A DNA stretch of 52,208 bases from an uncultured Acidimicrobiales bacterium (GTDB lineage: Bacteria > Actinomycetota > Acidimicrobiia > Acidimicrobiales > SZUA-35): positions 1 to 52,208 of the forward strand of contig CALKZY010000021.1 of assembly GCA_938002965.1 (NCBI GenBank). The letters are read 5' to 3'. The position numbers and the translations under genes were made by a program. Below the pieces are notes generated by a model. That model was not told the origin of the DNA and did no database searches. It saw nothing but the letters and a program-made list of their open reading frames with translations. How positions within the stretch are numbered: position 1 is the stretch's first letter; every line of letters starts with the position of its first letter. Below, one piece after another: positions 16,706 to 24,858 of the stretch.

Positions 16706-18121
16706 ATGACAACGAACGGGACGGCTCCGAGCCTTAAGCGCCCAACTGTACGAGTGACTGCAGCGACGATACTTTCGATGCTCGTGCTACTAGTAGCCAC
16801 GGCGGGGCCAGCGGCAGCTCACACCGGTTTGAACACCATCTTGTACGTCGACGTTTCACGATCGGCGGTAAGTGGTCGGATCGAGGCACCGATACCGGAC
16901 CTAGCCGAGGTTCTGAACATCGCCCTAGACGACGCCGAAGACGCCGGCGAATCCGTCTTGCCGGAGCTCGAAGCCCGCCAAGACGAGATCCATGCCTACT
17001 TTGATGAGCACTTCGACATCGGGGCCGACGGCGAGACCTGGCCATTGACCTTCGGCGACGTGGAGCTGTTCTTCCCGGCTGAAGACGCAATCGAAGAATC
17101 CGAGAACTACCTGGTCATCCCCTTCGAGGCTGACGTCACCGCGGCCACCGGCAGCGAAGTACCTCGTCAGTTCGACCTTGACTTCGAACCATTCGTCGAC
17201 GAGCTCGGCGACCGCTACTCAGAAGTTCTGATTGCCAACGACTGGGCCGCTGGTGTCTACGACAACGGCTGGGATGTGTTGCAAACGCTCGACGCCGACA
17301 CCCGCTCCACCAATGTGGACTTGGGCGAGCCTGACTGGTTCAACAACTTCTGGTCGAGCGGCAAGCTTGGTGTCAACCACATTCAGACCGGCCCCGATCA
17401 CGTACTGTTCGTGCTGGTTCTGCTGCTGCCCTCAGTCCTAGTGTTCGCCGGGAGATCATGGCACCCGACGACGGGCTTCTTGTCATCGTTGTGGCGGGTT
17501 CTGAAGATCGTCACGATGTTCACCATCGCCCATTCCATAACGTTCTCGTTGGCCGGGCTCAACGTGTTGCCGCTTCCACCGTCAAAGTTTGTCGAATTCA
17601 TCATCGCTTTGTCGATCGCCGCAGCCGCTCTTCATAACATCCGGCCGATCTTCCCCAACCGGGAGTGGCTGATTTCGTTTCTATTTGGACTCTTCCACGG
17701 CATGGGCTTCGCCTCGCTGGTCGAAGGCCTCGACGTGTCCCGCAGCACCCAGCTGGTGTCGCTGTTCGGCCGGAACGTGGGAATCGAGATCGGTCAGGCC
17801 ATCGTTGTCCTGCTGTTGTTTCCCGGCCTGTACCTCTTGCGTCGCACCCGTTTCTACCGACCATTCTTCGTAGTGGTATCGATTCTCATGGCCATAGTCA
17901 GCCTTGCCTGGATGGTGGAACGCCTGGGTGAAGTCGACCTGGGTGTCAATGGTTTGCTGGAGCCCGTCTTTGCTTGGCCCGGCCTATTGATCTATGCCGC
18001 AGTGTTCACAGCTATCGCAGCCGCCGCCTTCACGGTGGAGCGCAATAACAACAATCTTGTCCCGGTGGCCGGCGAGTCAGGCGCCGTCGGCGACTCCGAG
18101 CGGGAGAGAGCCTCAGCGTGA
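16706..18121 (+). CDS. HupE/UreJ family membrane protein with N-terminal exported domain
   Basis: A 471-residue membrane protein. The ATG at 16706 is preceded by CGGGAGA; an in-frame GTG at 16661 would add 15 residues inside a hairpin. Residues about 20-45 form a signal peptide ending near PAAAH, so the mature N-terminus starts with His, as in the HupE_UreJ_2 family. About 185 extracytoplasmic residues follow. The membrane half has seven or so helices with family motifs HIQTGPDHVLFVL, HSITFSLAGL and GLFHGMGFAS, whose His and Asp residues are thought to bind Ni, Co or a related metal. Its stop codon overlaps the start of the carrier-protein gene by four bases (GTGA), so the two are translationally coupled. 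This ties a putative metal permease to the NRPS locus and raises the possibility that the peptide binds metal. Confidence 0.85.
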   Translation: MTTNGTAPSLKRPTVRVTAATILSMLVLLVATAGPAAAHTGLNTILYVDVSRSAVSGRIEAPIPDLAEVLNIALDDAEDAGESVLPELEARQDEIHAYFDEHFDIGADGETWPLTFGDVELFFPAEDAIEESENYLVIPFEADVTAATGSEVPRQFDLDFEPFVDELGDRYSEVLIANDWAAGVYDNGWDVLQTLDADTRSTNVDLGEPDWFNNFWSSGKLGVNHIQTGPDHVLFVLVLLLPSVLVFAGRSWHPTTGFLSSLWRVLKIVTMFTIAHSITFSLAGLNVLPLPPSKFVEFIIALSIAAAALHNIRPIFPNREWLISFLFGLFHGMGFASLVEGLDVSRSTQLVSLFGRNVGIEIGQAIVVLLLFPGLYLLRRTRFYRPFFVVVSILMAIVSLAWMVERLGEVDLGVNGLLEPVFAWPGLLIYAAVFTAIAAAAFTVERNNNNLVPVAGESGAVGDSERERASA

Positions 18122-18372
18122 CTATGACCGCACCCGAACTGCAGAACCAGCTTCTCGACTTCATCAACACTGAAGTTTCGCTGGCGGACGAAACGGTCCT
18201 TGCCGGGACAGACTTGATGATGACCGGTGCCGTGGACTCTCTCGGCGTGATGCGCATCACCCAGTGGTTGGAAGACGAGGCCGGCATACGGGTTGACCCG
18301 ACCGATGTCACGTTGGACAACTTTCAGACGGTTGACAAGATGCTGGCCTACTGCCAGTCCAAGACTGGCTGA
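18118..18372 (+). CDS. Stand-alone peptidyl carrier protein (PltL/RedO-like)
   Basis: An 84-residue acyl/peptidyl carrier protein. The phosphopantetheine attachment motif is GAVDSLGVMRI, with Ser at about residue 41, followed by helix-3-like LENFQTV-type sequence (here LDNFQTVDKML). Length and the run DSLGVMR match carrier proteins of pyrrole starter biosynthesis such as PltL, RedO and PigG, which carry proline during its oxidation to pyrrole-2-carboxylate. The GTG start overlaps the HupE stop codon (GTGA); an ATG two codons later is an alternative. The cognate adenylation enzyme is encoded convergently 44 bases downstream. Confidence 0.88.
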   Translation: MTMTAPELQNQLLDFINTEVSLADETVLAGTDLMMTGAVDSLGVMRITQWLEDEAGIRVDPTDVTLDNFQTVDKMLAYCQSKTG

Positions 18373-18416
18373 ACGGTGGCGTAACGGCTAGCCGCCCCAA
18401 CGCGGTTTGTCGTCGA

Positions 18417-19982
18417 TCAATCGGACTTAAGCGCAGACCTTGCCGCCCGGCGATCGATCTTGCCGCTGGGTGTCAGCGGAAAGTGGCCGACCTGAACGAA
18501 CTGACCGGGAACGGCGTAAGGGGCCAACGTGGATGACAGAGCTTTTCGCCAAGCGGACGTATCCACCACACCATCGTCTCCCCCGCTGACGGTGAAGGCC
18601 GCGACCAGAATGTGACCTCCATCGTCACCGCCGACGACACCGACCACGGCATTCTCCACCCCAGCCAGGCTGGCCACCGCTGATTCGACTACCTCCAACT
18701 CAACCCGATTGCCTCGAACCTTGACCTGGTTGTCGCGGCGGCCCCGGAAGATCATCACCCCGTCAGCCATCCGTTCAATCACGTCGCCGGTTCGATGCCA
18801 CCGATGGCGCCGACCGTCGGGACCAAGCCGTACCGCAGTTGCCTTCTCGGTCAGGTCGGGGCGATTCCAGTAGCCGACCATCATCCGTGAGGTCCGAACC
18901 AGCAGTTGCCCAATGCCAGGACCGACGACCGGCTGCTCGTCGTCATCAACCAACAGAACTTCGGCATCGGGGGCAGCCGGGCCAATAGGGATCGGCCCGA
19001 CACCACCGGAACGGTAGAAATCGGTGAAGTCGCAGATGGTGGAACTGTTCACCTCTGCCGGACCGTACACGTTGGCGAAGCGGGCATCGGGCAGCAGTTT
19101 CATCAGTTCCTGCAACGGGCCGGGGGGAAAGGCCTCACCGGCGGGAATCACCCAACGGACCGGTGAGAAGTCTCGCTGGTCGAAGGCGCCGCGACTCATC
19201 ATCATCTGGAACAGCGAGGGCACGGTGTACATCGTCGTGACCCGCTGGGCTTCCAGGTACTCGGTCAGACTGGCCGGCATCCGCAGGTATGGCTCGGGAA
19301 TCAGCACAGCGGCGGCCCCGGCAACCGGCCCGGCCAGCAATTCCAACGTCGACATATCAAAGTGCAGGGGCGAGAAGTTGGCCATACGGTCGTCGACTGT
19401 CAGCCCAAAGTAGTCGGCCGCCATCTCGGCATAGGCCAGACCGGCCCGGTGGGTCAACATGATGCCCTTGGGCCTGCCGGTCGAGCCCGAGGTGTACATC
19501 ACGTAGGCCAGGTCGTCGGCCACGCCAGGTACGGGGTCGACCGGGTCGAGTGCGGCCAAGTCATCGGACTCGGCGGTCAGGTCCAACGATCGGGCTACGT
19601 TCGATCCCACCAGGGCGGCAGCCTTGTCGAACGCTGCCAGACGGGGCTGATGGGTGACCACGACACCGATCTCACAATCGTTGATTATGGTCGCCACCGT
19701 CTCGGCCGGAGCGAACGGGTCGATGGGCACATAAGCGGCACCAGCCCTCATGATCCCGTGGATGGAAACCGCTGACTCGGTCGAACGATTCACGAACACG
19801 CCGACACGATCGCCACGGGCCACACCCACTGCCATGAGAGCTGCGGCCAGCTGGCCAACCCGGCGGTCAAACTCCGACCACGTCAGGATCTCATCAGCGC
19901 AAACGGTGGCCAGATCATCGCCGTACGATTCGGCGGCTGCCGGAATCAAATGTGACAGCAGGTAGCGGTGCGAGTGGGCCAT
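18417..19982 (-). CDS. Stand-alone amino acid adenylation enzyme (PltF/RedM-like prolyl-AMP ligase)
   Basis: A 521-residue ANL-superfamily ligase that should activate an amino acid with ATP and load it on a separate carrier protein. Core motifs are A3 YTSGSTGRPKG (about 165), A4 HFDMSTLELL, A5 NVYGPAEVN, A7 HRTGD, A8 GRRDNQVKVRGNRVE and A10 PSGKIDRRA. There is no fused carrier domain, matching free-standing enzymes. Aligned to GrsA, the pocket reads D-M-L-Y-I-A-V-S-S-K; the proline enzymes PltF/RedM read D-L-L-Y-L-A-L-V-C-K as I recall them, so the first half agrees and the end differs. Proline is the best guess because a carrier protein and an IVD-type dehydrogenase flank it. It converges on the carrier gene and diverges from the dehydrogenase gene. 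Confidence 0.9.
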   Translation of the reverse strand: MAHSHRYLLSHLIPAAAESYGDDLATVCADEILTWSEFDRRVGQLAAALMAVGVARGDRVGVFVNRSTESAVSIHGIMRAGAAYVPIDPFAPAETVATIINDCEIGVVVTHQPRLAAFDKAAALVGSNVARSLDLTAESDDLAALDPVDPVPGVADDLAYVMYTSGSTGRPKGIMLTHRAGLAYAEMAADYFGLTVDDRMANFSPLHFDMSTLELLAGPVAGAAAVLIPEPYLRMPASLTEYLEAQRVTTMYTVPSLFQMMMSRGAFDQRDFSPVRWVIPAGEAFPPGPLQELMKLLPDARFANVYGPAEVNSSTICDFTDFYRSGGVGPIPIGPAAPDAEVLLVDDDEQPVVGPGIGQLLVRTSRMMVGYWNRPDLTEKATAVRLGPDGRRHRWHRTGDVIERMADGVMIFRGRRDNQVKVRGNRVELEVVESAVASLAGVENAVVGVVGGDDGGHILVAAFTVSGGDDGVVDTSAWRKALSSTLAPYAVPGQFVQVGHFPLTPSGKIDRRAARSALKSD

Positions 19983-19992
19983 GACCCAACTC

Positions 19993-19998
19993 AGGCTA
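19993..19998 (-). promoter_or_regulatory. -10 box TAGCCT of the stand-alone adenylation gene
   Basis: TAGCCT on the minus strand is ten bases before the ATG at 19982. It would leave a leader of only about three bases. It sits in the 104-base gap shared with the divergent dehydrogenase gene, whose own -10 lies 77 bases away. Confidence 0.4.
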
Positions 19999-20074
19999 CA
20001 ACCGTCCGACCTAAGCGCCTTGACCCGTAGTCCCCGAATTCGATCAGCCGGAATCCAACCACCCGGCTTGAGCG

Positions 20075-20080
20075 TAGAAT
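20075..20080 (+). promoter_or_regulatory. -10 box TAGAAT, leaderless start of the prolyl-carrier dehydrogenase gene
   Basis: TAGAAT is followed by six bases and the GTG start at 20087, so transcription should begin at the start codon. There is no ribosome-binding site at a usable distance, which supports leaderless translation. Confidence 0.55.
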
Positions 20081-20086
20081 CAGGAT

Positions 20087-21295
20087 GTGACAGAACACTC
20101 CGTTCATGAGCTGGTGGTGACGGCTCTCACCGATCTCGACCACCCCACCAAACGCAAGGTTGTCGAGTGGGCTTCGGCCGAGCTGGATGACCCCGATCTC
20201 ATTCAACGCGACGTCGACTGTCAACTGTGGACCGACGGCTGGCAACGAGCGGCCGACTACGGCATTCTCGGAGCCTGGGTCGATGAGGCTTACGGGGGCC
20301 GCGGCCACGATGTGGTCACATCCCTTCTCATGTTCGAGGGCCTAGGCTACGGATGCCGAGACGCCGGTCTGGTCTTTGCCATGACCACTCAGGCTTGGAC
20401 CATGCAGCCGATGCTGCAACGGTTCGGCTCCGACGAACAAAAACAGCGCTACCTTCCGGCCCTGGTCGACGGATCCAAGAAAGCGGCCTTCTGCATCACC
20501 GAAGCCGAGTCCGGCTCCGATACCTTCGCCATGTCCACGACGTTCGAGCCCATCGGCAGTACAGCAGCCGGTGAATCAGAAGCTGACGGCTTTCGGATCA
20601 ACGGAACCAAGTCCTACATCACCATGGCTCCGGCCGCCGACGTGTTCATGGTGTTCGCCACCAAAGACCCGTCGCTGGGTCAATGGGGTGTCACCACGTT
20701 CCTGGTCGACGCCGACACTCCCGGCCTGACCGTCGGTCCCAACCGGCCCAAAATGGGGTTGCGAACCACACCGTTTTCCGACGTCACCTTCGACAACGTC
20801 GAGGTGGGTGCCGACCAAGTACTCGGATCGGTGGGATCAGGTGCCGCCATCTTCTCGGCGTCCATGGAAATCGAGCGGGCATTCGTTCTTGCGCCACAGA
20901 TCGGCGCCATGGAACGCCAGCTGGATGAAACAGTGGCCTACAGCCGCCAACGCCAGCAGTTCGGTCAGCCGATTGGCGATTTCCAAGCGGTGGCCCATCG
21001 GCTGGCTGAGATGAAACTACGTCACGACAACTCTCGCCTCCAGCTCTATCGGGCCGCTGCGTTGTTCGCCTTGGATCAACCGTCGATGGAGGCCGCAGCC
21101 CTGGCCAAGATTCAAAGCTCCGAAGCTGCGGTGGCGTCGGCCATGGACGCACTCCTAACCTACGGGGCCAAGGGATACGTAACCGAGTTCGGGGTCGAGC
21201 AGGATCTCCGAAATGTGGCCGGAGGCGTGGTATACGGCGGAACCGCCGATGTGCAACGAAACATCGTGGCCCGCATGTTGGGACGACGTTCCTAG
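20087..21295 (+). CDS. Acyl-CoA-dehydrogenase-like flavoprotein, probable prolyl-carrier-protein dehydrogenase (PltE/RedW-like)
   Basis: A 402-residue FAD enzyme with the ACAD fold: N-terminal helical domain, FCITEAESGSD around 135-145 in the FAD-binding beta domain, and a C-terminal helical domain with RQQFGQPIGDFQAV. At the MCAD catalytic position the motif is YGGT (Gly384) rather than YEGT, while Glu263 in EIERAFVL aligns with the catalytic Glu of isovaleryl-CoA dehydrogenase. That is the arrangement described for enzymes oxidising prolyl-S-carrier protein to pyrrolyl-2-carboxyl-S-carrier protein. With the carrier (18118) and ligase (18417) it completes the pyrrole trio. A plain catabolic acyl-CoA dehydrogenase remains possible. 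The GTG start is leaderless after TAGAAT. Confidence 0.85.
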   Translation: MTEHSVHELVVTALTDLDHPTKRKVVEWASAELDDPDLIQRDVDCQLWTDGWQRAADYGILGAWVDEAYGGRGHDVVTSLLMFEGLGYGCRDAGLVFAMTTQAWTMQPMLQRFGSDEQKQRYLPALVDGSKKAAFCITEAESGSDTFAMSTTFEPIGSTAAGESEADGFRINGTKSYITMAPAADVFMVFATKDPSLGQWGVTTFLVDADTPGLTVGPNRPKMGLRTTPFSDVTFDNVEVGADQVLGSVGSGAAIFSASMEIERAFVLAPQIGAMERQLDETVAYSRQRQQFGQPIGDFQAVAHRLAEMKLRHDNSRLQLYRAAALFALDQPSMEAAALAKIQSSEAAVASAMDALLTYGAKGYVTEFGVEQDLRNVAGGVVYGGTADVQRNIVARMLGRRS

Positions 21296-21307
21296 GCGCA
21301 GTGTCGC

Positions 21308-23290
21308 CTACCCGGATGAGGTCGTCTTCACCAGTATCGGCACCCGTTCGCTGCGATCCCGATCGCCGGTTCCGGTTTTGGTGGCCACCTCGATGAGGTA
21401 ATTGGTATCCGGCTCAAGCCCAGTCAACGTGTACTCCGTGGCGTTGGGGGCCGGCCCGGCCTTCCATGCCGTCCCCAGGTACACGTCGTAGCCAACGTTG
21501 CCAGCAACGTTGTTCCATTTGACGGTGATTTGAGTACTACCGGCCGTGGCCGTGACCGTAGGGTTGGAGTCTGCGTTCGGGCCGTAGCTGTCGGTGCCAA
21601 GAAGTTCGGCAACGACGGCCACCCACGGGCCCTTGTCGAGATCGTCTCCAACGGAACGGACTTCCAGAAGGACGTTCCGGCCGGTGGCCAGCCCCGAGAA
21701 ATCCTTAAATGTGTCCGTCGGGCCCCGAACGTCGAGCGAGCCGCTGTCTCCATTGAGTCTGACTTCGTAGCCTCTGACGCCGTCAGCGGCATCCCAGGTC
21801 AGGCGGGCGCTGTTGCTCGTTACCGACTCGACGGCCACGCCGCTCAACGCCAGACTCACCTCGGTCGTCGTCGTAGTAGTGGTCGTGGTGGTGGTAGTTG
21901 TGGTGGTGGTAGTTGTGGTGGTCGTCGCTTCGGTGGTCGAGGTCGTCGACGCCTCAGTTGTCGACGATGAGCCGGACGAGCTTGAACCAGTCCCGTCACC
22001 AGAACCCGAGCTGGACGAACCCGAGTCGGTGGTCGTACTAGAGTCCGCGGCGGAAGTCGTTGTTCGACGGGTGGTCGTGGTTCGCCGTAACGTCGTTCGA
22101 GTGGTGGCCAAGGTGGCACGAGCGTTGAGGCTTGAGGTTGTCGGCTCGGCAGTGGTCGGGGGCGAGGTAACCGGTTCGCTTGTCGTCGAAGCAGACGTGG
22201 CCGGCTCGGTGGTGGCCGTTGCCTCAGACGTGTCTGATATCTCGGGACCGGCGACCTCGGAGTCGAGGGCTGCTTCGGCCTTGTCTTCGTCGTCGGAGAC
22301 AACCCCACTACCGGCCACCAAAACTCCGGCCATGATGGCACCCATAACCCCGGCAAGTACATAGTGGGCCGGGCGGGTCTGAGCCTTCAGATCGGCAAAC
22401 CAGGCTCCGAGCCCGGCCACGTTGCGGTCTTCATCAGCTAGCCGTCGCTCAGACAGGAACTCGAGACGCCAGGCTTCAATCGACTCCGGCTGTTCGCCAA
22501 CGTCGGATAGTCCGTTGAGGATGGCACTATTCAGTTCGGGAAAACGGCTCTGATGGCGTAGGTGTTCCAGCCATGACGTGTCGGGGGCCGGGGCGCTGCC
22601 ACAGACCAGTTCGCCAACTATGGTGCTGGCTCCGCGTAGATCGAAGGGGAGTTCGACTTGGCGGAAGGGAGGCCGGTCAACCCGAAGGTCAAGATCGACC
22701 GGGTCGGTGGGAGTCACGTCGGTGACGTTGGCGATGCGCTCGCCGAGTAGGAAACGTTCGTCGGCAGCGAAGAGTCGCCCTTCGGCGAACGAATCAGGGA
22801 GAACCGATTGCAGCACCACGTCTTCGACACCGACATGGTGCTCGGCCAGGGGGCTTTCCCGCAGAGCCTGCATTGCTTCGGCCAGAAACTCAACAACACG
22901 GTCGACGTCAACCCGGTTGGGCTCGATCCCCGACTCGAGTCGGCGGCGCAGTGAACCGCGATCGACGTTCTCCATGACAGCGTAGGGACGGTTGTCGACG
23001 CCGAGGCCGACTGACATGACCTGGCGGACGTGAAGATTGTTGACTTCCTGGAGAAGACGGGCTTCGGAGAGAAACCTGCTGTAGTCGGTGTCGTCGCCGG
23101 TGCTGACCGTCTGCACCACCACATCGGTCCCGAGCTCAGGATCATGGGCCAGGAACGACGCGGTCGTCTCGACGTCATCGAGCTCACGCTCGAACGTCAG
23201 CCGTCCGACATCGGATTCGGCGTCAGTTCCTTCGACCGCCTCGAAGAGTTCCAACCACCGGTCCGCAGTTTCACCAGTTGGATCCACCAT
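21308..23290 (-). CDS. Membrane pseudokinase-like protein with poly-Thr linker and two FN3 domains
   Basis: A 660-residue protein laid out like a receptor kinase. Residues about 30-270 resemble a Ser/Thr protein kinase (AHDPELGTDVVVQTV, then FLSEARLLQEVNN, YAVMENVDRGSLRRRL), but the VAIK lysine is Gln, the HRD loop is replaced by HHVGVEDVVL and no DFG is seen, so it is probably catalytically dead. A single TM lies at about 308-331. An extracellular Ser/Thr-rich stretch with a run of 21 Thr leads to two fibronectin type III domains (about 480-565 and 570-658; WDAADGVRGYEVRLNG and WNNVAGNVGYDVYLG). A role in sensing or scaffolding at the envelope is inference. An in-frame 24-codon ORF with a strong ribosome-binding site ends in TAA 57 bases upstream. 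Confidence 0.78.
   Translation of the reverse strand: MVDPTGETADRWLELFEAVEGTDAESDVGRLTFERELDDVETTASFLAHDPELGTDVVVQTVSTGDDTDYSRFLSEARLLQEVNNLHVRQVMSVGLGVDNRPYAVMENVDRGSLRRRLESGIEPNRVDVDRVVEFLAEAMQALRESPLAEHHVGVEDVVLQSVLPDSFAEGRLFAADERFLLGERIANVTDVTPTDPVDLDLRVDRPPFRQVELPFDLRGASTIVGELVCGSAPAPDTSWLEHLRHQSRFPELNSAILNGLSDVGEQPESIEAWRLEFLSERRLADEDRNVAGLGAWFADLKAQTRPAHYVLAGVMGAIMAGVLVAGSGVVSDDEDKAEAALDSEVAGPEISDTSEATATTEPATSASTTSEPVTSPPTTAEPTTSSLNARATLATTRTTLRRTTTTRRTTTSAADSSTTTDSGSSSSGSGDGTGSSSSGSSSTTEASTTSTTEATTTTTTTTTTTTTTTTTTTTTEVSLALSGVAVESVTSNSARLTWDAADGVRGYEVRLNGDSGSLDVRGPTDTFKDFSGLATGRNVLLEVRSVGDDLDKGPWVAVVAELLGTDSYGPNADSNPTVTATAGSTQITVKWNNVAGNVGYDVYLGTAWKAGPAPNATEYTLTGLEPDTNYLIEVATKTGTGDRDRSERVPILVKTTSSG
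21863..21925 (-). repeat. 21-codon threonine homopolymer tract
   Basis: Twenty-one consecutive Thr codons in the FN3/pseudokinase gene, written mostly as ACC, ACA, ACT and ACG, including two tandem copies of a 15-base unit (GTGGTGGTGGTAGTT on the plus strand). The mixed codons suggest selection for the residue rather than simple slippage, though the 15-base repeat could still change length. Confidence 0.8.
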
Positions 23291-23347
23291 CAGTTCACGT
23301 ACCCCCTGGCGCTCCGAGTCGGACCACCCGGAGGGTGGAGCGACTTC

Positions 23348-23422
23348 TTACTTGGGCGACGACTCTTGTGTCTGGCTCAACATCCAGGCCCAAGGAACCA
23401 GGTCGATGAAATTGTAACGCAT
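23348..23422 (-). CDS. 24-codon small ORF upstream of and in frame with the pseudokinase gene
   Basis: ATG at 23422 is preceded by GGGAGG, the best ribosome-binding site in this neighbourhood, and encodes MRYNFIDLVPWAWMLSQTQE plus four residues before TAA (23348). The frame downstream of that TAA is open and continues directly into the pseudokinase reading frame. It may be a leader peptide, a translated small protein, or the original start of the large gene separated by a single stop. I do not recognise the peptide. Confidence 0.4.
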   Translation of the reverse strand: MRYNFIDLVPWAWMLSQTQESSPK

Positions 23423-23529
23423 CGATCCTCCCTCGCCAGATCGGTGCGCCCTTGTGTCATACTTTCGTATGCCACAGGCGGGAAAGACGGACCTGACGAT
23501 GTGGTCGATTGCGGGCCTCTTCGACCAGC

Positions 23530-24333
23530 TCAGGTCACGTACCGGTCAGCCCAATGGGCGATCGTTTCAGCCACGAACACCGCATCACGTTGGTTGGTCA
23601 TCAGATGGTTGGCGCCGTCAATGGCCATGAGGCTCTTGGGGTGACCGGCCCGCCGGTAGATTTCCTCCGCCTGGTCGAAACCGACAATCTCATCAGTGGG
23701 CGAATGCAGAATCAGTAACGCCTGACCTGACCGCAACTCCCCTCGTTCGAGGGCGGCCTGATTCGCTTCAAGGTCGACCAGGAAATCCTGACTGATAGCA
23801 AAAGGCCTTCCCCCGATCGACACCTCGGCCGCGCCAGCTCGTTCGATGTCGACCAGCCGGTCAGAGAAAAGGTGACGAACATGATTCGGCCCGGCCGGCG
23901 CTCCAATGGTCACCACTGCGTTCACCGAACTCAGATGAGGTGCCGACGCCAGCGCAGCCGCACCCCCAAGCGAATGGCCTAGTACCAGTGAGGGAGCTCG
24001 GTGGTTAACCTCCAGCCACTGGGCGGCCAAGCTCAGATCGTCGAGATTAGACGAGAAATCTGTGTGACCGAAGGTTCCCTCTGACTCACCCAGCCCGGTG
24101 AAGTCAAAGCGGAGGACCGCAATGCCATGGTCGGCCAACGCCGAGGAAATCCGACGAGCGGCGAAGAGATCCTTGCCGCAGGTGAAACAGTGAGCGAACA
24201 CAGCGAAGCCGACTGGCGCACCGGCAGGCATGTCCAACGTGCCGGCCAGCTCGTGACCGAGACTGCCTCGAAACTGGACTTCCTGCGAATCTGGCCGTGA
24301 ATCTAGCCGTGTATCTGGCAGAGAATCTTTCAT
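23530..24333 (-). CDS. Alpha/beta hydrolase of the OsmC-associated type
   Basis: A 267-residue serine hydrolase. FAHCFTCGKDLFAARRI near residue 46-62 and LRFDFTGLGESEG near 72-90 are distinctive of the hydrolase half of alpha/beta-hydrolase-OsmC fusion proteins. The nucleophile is Ser in GHSLGG (about residue 119), an acid lies in HSPTDEIV and the catalytic His in DGANHLM. The OsmC half is absent here, so this is the stand-alone form. Substrate unknown; an esterase or peptidase-like activity is likely. The ATG at 24333 is the first Met; the neighbouring plus-strand ORF, if taken from its earliest ATG, would overlap this start. Confidence 0.82.
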   Translation of the reverse strand: MKDSLPDTRLDSRPDSQEVQFRGSLGHELAGTLDMPAGAPVGFAVFAHCFTCGKDLFAARRISSALADHGIAVLRFDFTGLGESEGTFGHTDFSSNLDDLSLAAQWLEVNHRAPSLVLGHSLGGAAALASAPHLSSVNAVVTIGAPAGPNHVRHLFSDRLVDIERAGAAEVSIGGRPFAISQDFLVDLEANQAALERGELRSGQALLILHSPTDEIVGFDQAEEIYRRAGHPKSLMAIDGANHLMTNQRDAVFVAETIAHWADRYVT

Positions 24334-24425
24334 GGCGCCAGTATCGCCGCTACCTGCACCCTTCGGTCAGCGGGACGAGCAGAACCAGGCCTAACGAATC
24401 ATCCGATTCGGCCGAACTGTGTTTC

Positions 24426-24812
24426 GTGGAAGAGAAGCGAACGGCGTTTGGCCGCACCCCGACAGACAAAGCCTGGCAGGAGCTAAAACGGCACCGCGAA
24501 CAAATGCAAGGCGACAGCACCCGAATCATCAATGAAATCGGACAGCTGGAACGCGAGGTCGAGACACTTCGGCTTCGTTTAGAAGAAGAACGTCTTCTCC
24601 GTGCAGCCCAGCGACAAACCGCTGTTGATGTGCAAGGGCGCTCGGTCGATCATCAGGTGGCACAGCCATCGCTCTCCGAAGAGATCAACATCACCGGCCA
24701 AGACGGGGATCTCAAATTGGATCAGCATGTCGACGAGTCCGAAGCATTTGACACGTTCTTCGCCGTTGACGACAGCGAACTCGACAAGGAACGCCGGTTT
24801 CTACTGGACTAG
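24426..24812 (+). CDS. Small coiled-coil protein of unknown function
   Basis: The GTG at 24426 gives a 128-residue protein. An ATG at 24297 would overlap the divergent hydrolase and add residues without obvious structure. Residues about 15-60 (KAWQELKRHREQ, IGQLEREVETLRLRLEEERL) form a strongly predicted coiled coil; the C-terminal third is acidic, ending ELDKERRFLLD. No domain recognised. It precedes by 46 bases the TPM-like and OmpA-like envelope genes and may be expressed with them. Confidence 0.6.
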   Translation: MEEKRTAFGRTPTDKAWQELKRHREQMQGDSTRIINEIGQLEREVETLRLRLEEERLLRAAQRQTAVDVQGRSVDHQVAQPSLSEEINITGQDGDLKLDQHVDESEAFDTFFAVDDSELDKERRFLLD

Positions 24813-24858
24813 CCGAGGCTGCAGGGATTTTCCCGAGCAACGTGCGAGACTGGACGTG

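Noticed and set aside
21813..22364. 183-residue plus-strand ORF rich in Val
   Set aside because: It is the antisense reading of the Thr-rich linker; the Val richness mirrors the ACN codons.
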